A stretch of 64,000 bases of DNA from Arcobacter caeni (GCF_003063245.1 NZ_MUXE01000002.1:124001-188000), one strand, 5' to 3'; shown: positions 37,127-46,077, numbered from the stretch's first letter. Notes: generated from the letters alone by a model not told the origin. A program made the numbers and translations.

Positions 37127-37201
37127 TTTATAATTTGGAGAAATGATTGAAAGAGTTAGAAAAATATTTTTTACTTGATGAGTTTGAAGAGGGTTGGGGG
37201 A

Positions 37202-37393
37202 ATGGATGATGAGTTTATTTGTGAAGAACAATTATTTGATTATTGTGTGGAAGTTTTGTTTATTCCTGATGAAAAAATAGATGAATTAAACATGAAAAAT
37301 GATGAACTGGAAATTGTTCTAAAAGATTTAGAACTTGAAGATATGCATGAAGATTGGTATGTAAATCTTGTAAAAAACTCTAAAGAAAGCTAA
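37202..37393 (+). CDS. Small acidic protein, probably a frameshifted gene
   Basis: As it stands, ATG 37202 opens 63 codons of an acidic, cytoplasmic-type protein (DDEFICEEQLFDYC at its start, LEDMHEDWYVNLV near the end). Just upstream, TTG 37147 has a strong GGAG site and opens a frame (KELEKYFLLDEFEEGWG) that ends after 20 codons. Removing one G from the G5 run at 37196-37200 would join both into one protein of about 81 aa. So the real start may be 37147, with a sequencing error or a true one-base change. Family not recognised. It follows fumC and may share its transcript. Confidence 0.5.
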   Translation: MDDEFICEEQLFDYCVEVLFIPDEKIDELNMKNDELEIVLKDLELEDMHEDWYVNLVKNSKES

Positions 37394-37403
37394 AAAAGAT
37401 AAT

Positions 37404-37439
37404 AAGAAGAAGAATCGTTTTAGTTGATTCTTCTTTTTT
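37404..37439 (+). terminator. Terminator after the small acidic gene
   Basis: Stem AAGAAGAATC (37407-37416) and GATTCTTCTT (37426-37435) encloses a nine-base loop and is followed by T residues. It separates this gene from the converging TonB receptor gene. Confidence 0.75.
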
Positions 37440-37448
37440 AAAATAGTG

Positions 37449-39503
37449 TTAGAAATTAATTCTAGCACCTGCAAAATAATAAGCACCTACATTTGTTCCT
37501 AACTCTTCTTCAATTTTTGTATCAAAAATATTATCAATTCCTGTATATAAAGTCAAAGTTTTATTTACATCATATTTTACTCCAACATCAACAAGTGTAT
37601 AATCATCTGTTGTTGCCGTATTTTGAGTATCTGAGTATTGTTCACCTAAATATCTAAGTGATAAATTTGTTGCAACATTTGATAGAATTTTGTAATTAAA
37701 TCCTAAAGATGCAGATAAATCAGGTGTAAATATCAACTCTTTATTTGTACTTTTATCCTCTGTATCAAGATATGTTAGATTGAAATTTAAATCAGCATTA
37801 TCATTAAGTGTATAATCAAGATTTAACTCAACACCTTTTATATCAACTTTATCTAAATTTTCAGAAGTATAATATTTTGCATTTCCAGAACCATAAGATA
37901 CAAGCTCGATTTTATCATCTATTTTTGTGTTAAATAAAACAATTTCTGAGAAAAGTTTATCCATTCTATTAGATAGTGCTATTTCAAAAGTTTGTGATTG
38001 TTCAGGTTTTAATTCATAAGCACTTGTTTTAGGTCCAAAAATAACATCTGAACCAAATCTTTTTCCATCTTTGTATGATGGTGAAACCACATATAATTCT
38101 GCAATATCAGGAGCTCTATATCCTTGTGCATAATTTGCTCTAAGATTTGTGTTTTCTGTTAGTTTTTGCACAAGTCCTGTTTGAATAGTTGCTTTATTAT
38201 CGGCGTTTGAAATTTTGTCATATCTAGCTCCCATAGTTGCATTTAAACTATTTGTTAGTGCTATTTCATCTTGAATAAAAAGTGATTTATACTGTACTCT
38301 TTTAGTAATAAAATCACTTGAACTTGCAATTGGATTTATAGCACTTGAATCTCTTGTTTCTTCTCTAAATTCAAGACCTGTTGTAATAATATTTGAATCA
38401 TTTAAAACATAAGTTAAATTTGATTCAATAGTATCAATTGTCACATTTGCACTGAATTTTGTACTAATTGGACCTGCAAAATTTATAGGTGTAGTTTCAT
38501 TCCTTTTTTTATAGTATGAACGGTAAACTTTAGTTTGTCCTGATAAATCATCATTTATTTGATATTTTAAATCACTTGAAACATCAAATCTTCTATTATT
38601 ATCTTCTGAATTTACAGGTGTGTTTTTGATTAATCCACCACCAGAAAAAGCAGCACTTCCTATATAAGTTCCTTCTCTATTTTCGTCTAAATAATTTAAA
38701 TCAAAACCTAAAGATACATTATCATTTAGATTTTTTTCAATTCTAGTTCCTACATTTTTTACATTTGCATCATCACTAAATGTTACTTTGTTTGTTCCAC
38801 TAATATTATTTTGTGGATTTGCTACTAATACTGCACCCGTTGTTGGATTTGTGGCAACTTGTGTATAACTTTTATTTTTTGAATATGAACTTGTATCAAT
38901 GATTGAGCCAAAAAGTTTATATTTTATATCTTCTTTTGTTCCCGATGTTGTGAAGTTTACATTTTTTTCTTTTGCTTCACCATGACCATTTTGTCCATAT
39001 TTTACATCAAGAGTTGAGCTGTTTTTATCAACTTTTTTAGTAATTATGTTTATTACTCCACCAATTGCATCTGAACCATAAAGCGTAGACATAGAACCTT
39101 TTACTATTTCAATTCGCTCAATCATAGATGCTGGAATTCTATTTAATTCATAAGGACCTTCAGTTTCTCCTGATAATCTTTTCCCATCAATTAAAATCAG
39201 TGTTCCATTTGCTCCCGCACCTCTTATTGAAACAGAAGCTTTTGAAGCTGAACTTGGGTGTGGAAATCTTCCAAATTGGGCATTTATTGATGGAATTTTT
39301 TCAAATACATCTTTTAAAGTTGATGCTGAAATTTTTTCAATATCTTTTTGTGTTATAACAATAACAGAAGCACTCACCCCGTCTATATTTTTTTCAGTTT
39401 TTGTGGCAGTTGTTACAGTAACATCTTCTAAAGCCGTATTTGCGAAACTATTTTGAATTAAAACAAAACTCGTGATTGTTGAAAGCAAGACTAATTTTTT
39501 CAT
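37449..39503 (-). CDS. TonB-dependent outer-membrane receptor
   Basis: Outer-membrane gated porin of 684 aa. The signal peptide (MKKLVLLSTITSFVLIQNSFA) is followed by a TonB-box-like stretch (EDVTVTTATK), a plug domain (about 35-155, with VSIRGAGANGTLILIDG, then IERIEIVKGSMSTLYGSDAIGGVINIITKK) and a 22-strand-type barrel ending in FAGARINF. The plug resembles the CirA/FepA and BtuB groups, so iron chelates or vitamin-like compounds are candidate ligands. It is the last gene of a five-gene operon headed by a Fur box, which favours an iron-related ligand. Confidence 0.85.
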   Translation of the reverse strand: MKKLVLLSTITSFVLIQNSFANTALEDVTVTTATKTEKNIDGVSASVIVITQKDIEKISASTLKDVFEKIPSINAQFGRFPHPSSASKASVSIRGAGANGTLILIDGKRLSGETEGPYELNRIPASMIERIEIVKGSMSTLYGSDAIGGVINIITKKVDKNSSTLDVKYGQNGHGEAKEKNVNFTTSGTKEDIKYKLFGSIIDTSSYSKNKSYTQVATNPTTGAVLVANPQNNISGTNKVTFSDDANVKNVGTRIEKNLNDNVSLGFDLNYLDENREGTYIGSAAFSGGGLIKNTPVNSEDNNRRFDVSSDLKYQINDDLSGQTKVYRSYYKKRNETTPINFAGPISTKFSANVTIDTIESNLTYVLNDSNIITTGLEFREETRDSSAINPIASSSDFITKRVQYKSLFIQDEIALTNSLNATMGARYDKISNADNKATIQTGLVQKLTENTNLRANYAQGYRAPDIAELYVVSPSYKDGKRFGSDVIFGPKTSAYELKPEQSQTFEIALSNRMDKLFSEIVLFNTKIDDKIELVSYGSGNAKYYTSENLDKVDIKGVELNLDYTLNDNADLNFNLTYLDTEDKSTNKELIFTPDLSASLGFNYKILSNVATNLSLRYLGEQYSDTQNTATTDDYTLVDVGVKYDVNKTLTLYTGIDNIFDTKIEEELGTNVGAYYFAGARINF

Positions 39504-39512
39504 TTCTTTTCC

Positions 39513-40484
39513 TTATTTGTAATATAAATTTGAATCGGGAATTTTCCCACCTATTGATTTTGCTTCACTTTTTTCTAAAATATTAAAGAAAAACTCCAAA
39601 TCCTCTTTTGCTTCAATTGCTTTTATACTTTCAAAAGAAACATGTTCAATTGAATCAGCAAGTCCTAACTCTTCCAACATTGGAAGAGTTTTTACAACTA
39701 AAGCAGCCGCTTCTTTAGGGTTTTGTTTATACCAGTTAAGTGATTTTTCGTATTCTGCTAAAAATCTATTTATTAGTTTTTCTTTTCCTTTTGTATCTCC
39801 TAAATAAGCAATTCCTGCTTGTGGTATTTTTGCTTTAGTTTGAAATAATTCTCCCCACTCTTTTTGTAAATCTACACTTCTGTATAAATCAGGTGCAACT
39901 ACACTTATTGGAAAAGATTTTGTTTTTCGTAAAGCAATTGAAATGGCAGGTTCTGCTAAAAGTGCATGGTCAACTCTTCTTAAAATTAGCATTTGCATAG
40001 CATCAACTGGACTTGCAACATATTGGATTTTGAAATCTTTTTTAGGGTCAAGTCCACTTTTTTTAGCAAGTTCTTGAAAAACAATATCAGGCATATCAGC
40101 TCTAAATGGAACAGCGATTTCTTTATCTTTAAAATCTTTTAGTGTTTTTAGATTTGGATCACGGCTTATCATTCCTAAAATTCCCCAAACAGAAACATTT
40201 AGAAGTTTTATATCAACTTCTTTGTTATATAAAGTTGCTGCAACATTTGTAGGAAGTGCAATAAAATCCACATCGCCTTTTAGTATTAAAGCTCTTAGTT
40301 CATCTGGGTTTTTCCATAATATAAACTCAACTTTTTTGCCTAAATCTTTTAATGCATCGGTTTGTATCATATGCATAATAGGATGAGAAACTGTTGCAAA
40401 TGGACCTGCAACTACTATTTTATTTTCATCTTTTGCAAAAAGTGAGAATAAAAAAACAAAACAAATTAAAAATATTTTTTTCAA
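39513..40484 (-). CDS. ABC transporter substrate-binding protein, NitT/TauT/SsuA-like
   Basis: Periplasmic binding protein of 323 aa with a signal peptide ending near Ala17. The two-lobe pattern is that of the NMT1/SsuA group: GDVDFIALPTNVAATLYNK near residue 70, LKDFKDKEIAVPF near 115 and ILRRVDHALLAEPAISIAL near 170. That group carries nitrate, taurine, sulphonates or thiamine precursors. Here it partners the permease and ATPase upstream and a TonB receptor downstream under a Fur box, so the substrate may instead be an iron-linked compound. Substrate cannot be read from sequence. Confidence 0.82.
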   Translation of the reverse strand: MKKIFLICFVFLFSLFAKDENKIVVAGPFATVSHPIMHMIQTDALKDLGKKVEFILWKNPDELRALILKGDVDFIALPTNVAATLYNKEVDIKLLNVSVWGILGMISRDPNLKTLKDFKDKEIAVPFRADMPDIVFQELAKKSGLDPKKDFKIQYVASPVDAMQMLILRRVDHALLAEPAISIALRKTKSFPISVVAPDLYRSVDLQKEWGELFQTKAKIPQAGIAYLGDTKGKEKLINRFLAEYEKSLNWYKQNPKEAAALVVKTLPMLEELGLADSIEHVSFESIKAIEAKEDLEFFFNILEKSEAKSIGGKIPDSNLYYK

Positions 40485-40503
40485 AATAAAACTCCTTTTT
40501 AAA

Positions 40504-41739
40504 TTAACCTTTTATTCCATCAGCTCGAGAGCTTAGTAAAAATGGGTAAAAAATTTTCATGTAAATAATAAATGGAATACTCCAAAGAATTGAAGAAATT
40601 ATGTAAGCTGGTATTGTATACTCTTCATAAAATGGAATAAAACTTCTAATAAATGTTGAGATAATTATTAGAAAAACTCCAAGATGAAGCCAATTATTTG
40701 TAAATATTTTTCTTCCTGTATGAATTGTTGAAATAATTATCATAACTATAAAAAATACTAAACCAAAAGTTCCCGTTGTTAAAAAATGTCTAAAATGATT
40801 TAAAGCATTTATTTTTTCATTTAAATAATCAAAACCTAAAAAACCATAACCAAGCGCTGTCATAACCACAATACTCATTAAATAAATGATAAAAGGTTTA
40901 AGTAAAATATTGTTATCTTTTAAAACAAAATCATTTAATATTCCTAAAATTGAAGCCATACAAGCAAGTGCTAAATAGGCTAAAATAGAGTTGTTTGGAT
41001 ATAAAAACTCAACTGCTGTGTAAAAAAGTACACAAAAAATAGCAAGGTTGTATCTAGGTGGTCTTGAATAAAATGTTTCATCAATATTTTCTTGTTCCAA
41101 TAATTCGTTAATAGCTTCCATATTTATTCTTCTCAGAGCTAATAAAATCAAAACTATAAACGCCCCAAGTGATAAAATCAAAATAGAATGAGCATCAATA
41201 GTTATGATATTTGCAACACTTAAAAAAAACATTGTTTGTATAATTAAAATTGCAACTAAAGTAAAAGCAAGAGAAATATGTCTTTTGTTTACATCTGCAA
41301 AAACTGGTTTTATAACTAATGCAATAATCCATATAGTTAAAGAAATATTTAAAATAGCTACAAGGTAAACGCCTAAAAAATCCATAAACCAAAAACTAAC
41401 TCTTGAAGCAGACCATAAACCTACAATATAAACCAATCTTGTTCCAATTATTGGAACACTTTCTGGAAACATTTCAGGAACACCTGTTAGGAAAAAAGCA
41501 ATAATTCCTGCAATTCCTAGACCAAAAATCATTTCATACATATGCCAATTTAAAAGATTTGAAATAAAACTCAAATTTATATAACCACTAAAAGCTAATG
41601 ACCATAAAATAATAGAAATCACAATATATGGAGCTAAAAGCAATAAAATTGGTCTAAATCCATAAGCTAAATATACAGGAAAATCCCCTTTGGGATAATA
41701 TGCATAATGTTTTGATGCGTATTGTTTTTCATTTTCCAT
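40504..41739 (-). CDS. NnrS family membrane protein
   Basis: Inner-membrane protein of 411 aa made of about twelve helices. The N-terminal FPVYLAYGFRPILLLLAPY and WHMYEMIFGLGIAGIIAFFLTG are the NnrS hallmarks, and a His-containing stretch HFRHFLTTGTFGLVFF lies near residue 310. NnrS proteins are haem- and copper-containing and linked to nitric oxide stress. Here the gene lies inside an ABC-transporter operon, overlapping the ATPase gene by one base, which is unusual for NnrS. It may handle haem or metal linked to the transported compound. Confidence 0.83.
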   Translation of the reverse strand: MENEKQYASKHYAYYPKGDFPVYLAYGFRPILLLLAPYIVISIILWSLAFSGYINLSFISNLLNWHMYEMIFGLGIAGIIAFFLTGVPEMFPESVPIIGTRLVYIVGLWSASRVSFWFMDFLGVYLVAILNISLTIWIIALVIKPVFADVNKRHISLAFTLVAILIIQTMFFLSVANIITIDAHSILILSLGAFIVLILLALRRINMEAINELLEQENIDETFYSRPPRYNLAIFCVLFYTAVEFLYPNNSILAYLALACMASILGILNDFVLKDNNILLKPFIIYLMSIVVMTALGYGFLGFDYLNEKINALNHFRHFLTTGTFGLVFFIVMIIISTIHTGRKIFTNNWLHLGVFLIIISTFIRSFIPFYEEYTIPAYIISSILWSIPFIIYMKIFYPFLLSSRADGIKG

Positions 41740-42488
41740 TATTTAAATCCTAATTCAAAAGTATTAATAATATATTCATCACTTAAAAGTTTTGCAGTTT
41801 GTTCATATACAAAAGAATCATCTCTTTTTTCTCTTGGTGTATCAATTTTAAAACTTTTTACAATATGACCCACAGGTTCAGCTTTTAATACAAGTATTTC
41901 ATCACTTAATTTTATAGCTTCCATTAAATCGTGGGTTATGAATAAAATACTTAATTTATTTGTATTTATTTCTTCAATCAAAAGAGATTGAAGTTCTTTT
42001 TTAAGCCCAATATCAAGAGCTGAAAAAGGTTCATCCAAAAATAATACAGAGGGATTTAAAACCAAAGCTCTTGCAAATGAAACCCTTTGTTTCATTCCTC
42101 CACTTAAATCTTTTGGGAACTTTTCAAAATCATCTATTTGTAATCCAAATTTTAAAGCAATATTTTTTGCTAAGTCATTTGCATTTTCTTTTTTTATATT
42201 TTTTGCTCTTAAACCTAAAGCAATATTATCAATTACATTTTTCCAAGGAAGAAGTCTTGCTTCTTGAAAAGCAAATGATGAACTATTAAAACTATTTCTT
42301 ATTTTTCCATCTTCAAGTGTTAATAATTTTGCACAAAGATGAAGTAAAGTAGTTTTTCCACCACCACTTGGACCTACAATAGATACCACTTCACCTTTAT
42401 TTAGTTTGAAATTTATGTTTTTTAAAATCTCTTTAAACCCAAATGAAAAGCTAAGATTTTCAACTTTTAGTTCTTCTATTTTCTCCAT
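41739..42488 (-). CDS. ABC transporter ATP-binding protein, NitT/TauT type
   Basis: ATPase subunit of 249 aa. Walker A is GPSGGGKTT, the signature is LSGGMKQRVSFARAL, Walker B is VLFLDEPFSALD, and the H-loop is ITHDLME. These and its length fit the TauB/SsuB/NrtD group. It overlaps the permease gene by 13 bp and the NnrS gene by one base. Confidence 0.9.
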   Translation of the reverse strand: MEKIEELKVENLSFSFGFKEILKNINFKLNKGEVVSIVGPSGGGKTTLLHLCAKLLTLEDGKIRNSFNSSSFAFQEARLLPWKNVIDNIALGLRAKNIKKENANDLAKNIALKFGLQIDDFEKFPKDLSGGMKQRVSFARALVLNPSVLFLDEPFSALDIGLKKELQSLLIEEINTNKLSILFITHDLMEAIKLSDEILVLKAEPVGHIVKSFKIDTPREKRDDSFVYEQTAKLLSDEYIINTFELGFK

Positions 42489-43258
42489 GCCTCAACCTCT
42501 CTTTTTATAGGTTCAAGAATTAAATACTCAATTAAAAGTAAACTTCCAACCATTATTAATACAAGTGCTAGTGCAGTTGTTGTATCTAATTGACTTCTTG
42601 CAATGGCTAAGGCGGCGCCAATTCCATCATTTGCAGAAAGAAGTTCCGCCATTACAACTATTTTCCATGACATTCCTAAGGCACTAATCCATGCTGGAAA
42701 AACATAAGAAAAAATATGAGGAAAATATAAATCAAACATTTTCATTTTAAATGGAAGATGAAAACTATCAGCCATTTGTTTTAAATCTCCCTCTAAAGTC
42801 CTTGTTCCTTGTAATGCTCCTACAAAAATAATAGGAAAAGATGCAACAACAACTGTGAAAATTACTGTCATATCGCTCATTCCAAACCAAATCATTGCTA
42901 ATACAATCCATGCAATTGGAGGCATCCCAACTAAAATAGTTACAATTGGTCTACTCATCATAGAAGCTGTTACAAAAAGCCCTGCTAGTAACCCTAAAGC
43001 TGAACCAAAAATAAGTGAAATACAAAAACCAAAAAATGCTCTTTTTATAGTAATAGCCATATCATTTAAAGCACTTGGTTCATTTAACATTGAAAACAGT
43101 GTAATCATCGTATCTTTAGGCGATGGTAAAACCAAATTTCCATAAAGTTGATTTCCAAAATCCCATAATGCAAAAAATAGAAAGATTGAAGCAATAGAAC
43201 CCCAACCACTCCATAAATATGAGGGAAAGTCTTTTATTATTTTAAATAAAAATTTCAT
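42476..43258 (-). CDS. ABC transporter permease, NitT/TauT type
   Basis: Inner-membrane permease of 260 aa with about six helices and the EAA-type coupling loop (GDLKQMADSFHLPFKMK, near residue 155). The pattern matches SsuC/TauC. It is the first gene of the permease-ATPase-NnrS-binding protein-TonB receptor operon. The ATG at 43258 is 43 bp from a Fur box on the far side of the promoter. Confidence 0.88.
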   Translation of the reverse strand: MKFLFKIIKDFPSYLWSGWGSIASIFLFFALWDFGNQLYGNLVLPSPKDTMITLFSMLNEPSALNDMAITIKRAFFGFCISLIFGSALGLLAGLFVTASMMSRPIVTILVGMPPIAWIVLAMIWFGMSDMTVIFTVVVASFPIIFVGALQGTRTLEGDLKQMADSFHLPFKMKMFDLYFPHIFSYVFPAWISALGMSWKIVVMAELLSANDGIGAALAIARSQLDTTTALALVLIMVGSLLLIEYLILEPIKREVEAWRK

Positions 43259-43301
43259 TTAATTCCTAAAGTTAATTATATTTTCCGAATTATAATAAGA
43301 A

Positions 43302-43316
43302 TGATAACGATTATCA
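43302..43316. promoter_or_regulatory. Fur box upstream of the ABC/NnrS/TonB operon
   Basis: TGATAACGATTATCA differs from the consensus at one of 14 scored positions, and the flanks extend the symmetry to AATGATAACGATTATCATT, the classic 19-bp form. It lies 44 bp upstream of the permease gene. Confidence 0.8.
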
Positions 43317-43365
43317 TTGACTTATGTCAATTTTATAATATAGGTTTGGACTCAAATATCAATTT

Positions 43366-43380
43366 TAATAACTATTATCA
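43366..43380. promoter_or_regulatory. Fur-like box facing hemP
   Basis: TAATAACTATTATCA matches at 12 of 14 scored positions, right half exact. It lies 83 bp upstream of hemP on the other side of the divergent promoter. Confidence 0.55.
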
Positions 43381-43463
43381 ATTTTATAAAAGATTAAGTT
43401 TTACTTTGTTAGCATTCCGTTAATATTTTGTTAACAAAGTACATATTTTATAGGGTATTGAAA

Positions 43464-43598
43464 TTGAAAGAAAACAAAGATAAACATTTAGACTCAAAAG
43501 AAATTTTTGAAAAAGAAAAAACTATTGAAATAAAACATGATGGGCAATCTTATTATCTAAAAATTACAAAAGCGAACAAATTAATACTCACTAAGTAA
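43464..43598 (+). CDS. hemP: Hemin uptake protein HemP
   Basis: Small cytoplasmic protein of 44 aa. The second half carries the HemP signature: a Glu-Ile-x-His-x-Gly-Gln core in IEIKHDGQSYYLKITKANKL and the closing ILTK. The start is TTG 43464 with AGGG at good spacing; a TTG two codons earlier is also in frame but too close to that site. HemP usually heads haem-uptake operons and has been shown elsewhere to activate the receptor gene. Here it precedes a catecholate-type siderophore receptor. Too short for most gene finders but the motif is distinctive. Confidence 0.85.
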   Translation: MKENKDKHLDSKEIFEKEKTIEIKHDGQSYYLKITKANKLILTK

Positions 43599-43620
43599 CT
43601 ACAAAATAAAAAACAAACCT

Positions 43621-43671
43621 AGCCAGCCATAGTAAAGTTCTCCTACAAATAGCCAGCCAATTTTAAAGTTC
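43621..43671 (+). repeat. Two near-identical 20-bp repeats in the receptor leader
   Basis: AGCCAGCCATAGTAAAGTTC (43621-43640) recurs at 43651-43671 as the same ends with a slightly different centre (AATTT for TAG). They stand 30 bp apart, start to start. GCGCGCTGG at 43692-43700 could pair with their CCAGC core, so the leader RNA may fold in two ways. No known riboswitch is recognised. Confidence 0.55.
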
Positions 43672-43702
43672 AGTAATAAATTTACTTTATAGCGCGCTGG
43701 TA

Positions 43703-43724
43703 TTAAATAAATAAGTTTATTTAA
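43703..43724 (+). promoter_or_regulatory. AT-rich hairpin before the receptor gene
   Basis: TTAAATAA (43703-43710) pairs exactly with TTATTTAA (43717-43724). It ends 20 bp before the GGAGG ribosome site (43744-43748) of the siderophore receptor gene. No U-run follows, so a leader fold is more likely than a terminator. Confidence 0.4.
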
Positions 43725-43756
43725 TAATTATAATTATTTCCATGGAGGAAAAAAAT

Positions 43757-46045
43757 TTGAATAAATATATCACAAGTAAAAAACACAAAACAGTTAATTA
43801 TCTAGGAGCATCAGTTGTAACTGCTGCTGTTTTATTAACAACACCCCTTATACTAAATGCCGAATCTACAGTTTTACCAAGCGTTGAAGTTGAAACAGAT
43901 AAAACTATAGATTATACTGATACTTATAAAGTAAATAAATCTTCATCAGCAAAAGTTGTACAAGATTTAGTTGATACTCCTCAAACTATTCAAGTAATTA
44001 CAAAAAAAGTAATGGAAGAGCAAAAAGCTACAACTTTACAAGAAGCTTTAAGAAATACTCCAGGTGTTACTTTGTTATTGGGTGAACAAGGTAATACAAA
44101 CGACAAAAATAATATTTCTATGAGAGGATTTGATGTTAATAGTAGTATTTATAAAGATGGTATAAAAGATTTAAATGCTGCAACAAAAGATATGTTTAAC
44201 ACAGAAGCTGTTGAGATTACAAAAGGTACAGTTGGAGCTGATAATGGAGCTAGTGTTCCATCTGGATATATAAATCAAGTTACAAAAACAGCAACAAATA
44301 AAGACAAAGGTGAAGTTACAGGTTCTTATGGTACAGCAGATAATTCAAGATTAACAGCAGATTTAAATAAAGCATTAAGTGAAACTTCAGGTGTTAGATT
44401 AAATGTAATGAAACAAGACGGTGAAGTACCAGGAAGAGATGAAGTTGAACTTGATAGACTTGGTATTGCAGCTTCTGTTGCTTTTGGAATAGGAACAAAT
44501 ACAAGAAGTTCATTTTCTTATGAAAGATATGAACAAGATGATGTTCCAGATGGGGCAATTCCTGTTATTGGATTAAAAGGTTATTATAATAGTAATAGCG
44601 CATTAATGGGTGCAAATAAAGTTGATACTTCTAACTTTTATGGAACATCAAATGATTATGAAAAAGTAACAACAGATACTTTTACAGCTAAATTTGAACA
44701 TGATTTATCAGATAAAACAACAGTAACAAATACAACAAGATATGGAAAATCAAAAATTGATTCACTTTTAACACAAAGTGCAGCGCTTACTTTAACAAAT
44801 GCTAATCCATCAAATTGGACAGCAACAAGAGTAGCACAAGCAAGATGGCAGGAAAATGAAATCTTAGCAAATGTAACAAATTTTAAAACATCAGCACAAA
44901 CAGGTTCTGTTATACATAATATAAGTAGTGGATTTGATGTATCTATTGAAAACCAAACAACTAAAATAAGAACTGCAAATGGTATAACAGCAGATGAGAA
45001 ATTGGTAAATCTTTATAATCCAGTAACAATTGGATATTCTAATTTATCATTAGACCCAACAGGTGCCAGAACATTTGGAGAAACAAAAAACCTTGGTGCT
45101 TATGCTTTTGATTCTATTAATCTTGGAGAAAAAGTTATATTAACAGGTGGTGGAAGACTTGATAAATATGAAACAAAAACAGATATTACAGCACTTTCAA
45201 CAGCTACTTCTAATCCAACTCTTCCAGTTGGAACATTAGTTCCATCAAACTTAGAAGATTCAGGAACTCTAAAAAGCTGGAAAGTGGGAGCTGTGTATAA
45301 ACCTCTTGATAATGGAAGTATTTATATTTCTTATGCAGATTCACAATTACCACCAAGTGGAGCTAACTTTACTTTAAGTTCAAGTGCAACAAGTGGTGCA
45401 AATCCTGAAATGGATCCTCAAGAAGCACAAACTATAGAACTTGGAACAAAATGGGATTTATTAAATAATAGATTATCTTTAACAAGTGCGATTTATAAAA
45501 CAATTAATCAAAATGAATTAATTAATATAAGTTCAACAAGTATTGCTGAATATGAACAAGTTGGTGAAAGAGAAGTTAAAGGTATAGAATTAGGTCTTGC
45601 AGGTCAAATCACAGATGCGTGGTCTGTAACAGCTGGAGTTGCAAAAAGTGAATCAGAAATTACAAAAGGAACAACTGCAACAACTGGTTCAGCACTTGCT
45701 TATACTCCAAAGTGGACAGCAACACTTTGGTCTTCTTATAACTTTACAAAAGACTTAACAGCAGGAATGGGAGCTAGATATTCAGGGAAAATGTATGCAG
45801 GATATGCATCTGCTGCTAATCAAAATGGTACAGTTGCTCCTGCTGATGGAAGACTTACAGAAGTTGAAGCTTATGTGGTTTATGATGCAATGGCTTCATA
45901 TAAAATTAGTAAAAACTTATCTACACAAATCAATATTTATAACTTAGCAGATAAAGAGTATGTTGCAAATGTTAATAAAAATGGAAATAGATATACACCA
46001 GGTGCTGCAAGAAGTGGTTTAATTTCTTTAGCATATAAATTTTAA
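43757..46045 (+). CDS. TonB-dependent catecholate siderophore receptor, Fiu-like
   Basis: Outer-membrane receptor of 762 aa from TTG 43757, which has a perfect GGAGG eight bases upstream; ATG 43742 is in frame but lies across that ribosome site. A long signal region (GASVVTAAVLLTTPLILNAES) precedes the plug, with VQDLVDTPQTIQVITKK, ALRNTPGVTLLLGEQGN and SMRGFDVNSSIYKDGI typical of Fiu and PiuA-type receptors. The barrel ends in SLAYKF. The next gene is a PiuC-type dioxygenase, as in fiu-ybiX and piuA-piuC pairs, which supports a catecholate or related ferric siderophore as ligand. Confidence 0.85.
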   Translation: MNKYITSKKHKTVNYLGASVVTAAVLLTTPLILNAESTVLPSVEVETDKTIDYTDTYKVNKSSSAKVVQDLVDTPQTIQVITKKVMEEQKATTLQEALRNTPGVTLLLGEQGNTNDKNNISMRGFDVNSSIYKDGIKDLNAATKDMFNTEAVEITKGTVGADNGASVPSGYINQVTKTATNKDKGEVTGSYGTADNSRLTADLNKALSETSGVRLNVMKQDGEVPGRDEVELDRLGIAASVAFGIGTNTRSSFSYERYEQDDVPDGAIPVIGLKGYYNSNSALMGANKVDTSNFYGTSNDYEKVTTDTFTAKFEHDLSDKTTVTNTTRYGKSKIDSLLTQSAALTLTNANPSNWTATRVAQARWQENEILANVTNFKTSAQTGSVIHNISSGFDVSIENQTTKIRTANGITADEKLVNLYNPVTIGYSNLSLDPTGARTFGETKNLGAYAFDSINLGEKVILTGGGRLDKYETKTDITALSTATSNPTLPVGTLVPSNLEDSGTLKSWKVGAVYKPLDNGSIYISYADSQLPPSGANFTLSSSATSGANPEMDPQEAQTIELGTKWDLLNNRLSLTSAIYKTINQNELINISSTSIAEYEQVGEREVKGIELGLAGQITDAWSVTAGVAKSESEITKGTTATTGSALAYTPKWTATLWSSYNFTKDLTAGMGARYSGKMYAGYASAANQNGTVAPADGRLTEVEAYVVYDAMASYKISKNLSTQINIYNLADKEYVANVNKNGNRYTPGAARSGLISLAYKF

Positions 46046-46047
46046 TT

Positions 46048-46073
46048 AGTTCAATCCCTTTTGGGATTGAACT
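46048..46073 (+). terminator. Strong hairpin after the siderophore receptor
   Basis: AGTTCAATCCC (46048-46058) and GGGATTGAACT (46063-46073) form a perfect 11-bp stem with a four-base loop, followed by T-rich sequence. It probably reduces but need not abolish read-through to piuC. Confidence 0.75.
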
Positions 46074-46077
46074 ATTA

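Noticed and set aside
43621-43671. Start of a CRISPR array
   Set aside because: Only two repeats, no third copy, not palindromic as units and no cas genes in the window.
43742-46045. ATG 43742 as start of the siderophore receptor
   Set aside because: This ATG overlaps the GGAGG ribosome site; TTG 43757 stands at proper spacing behind it.
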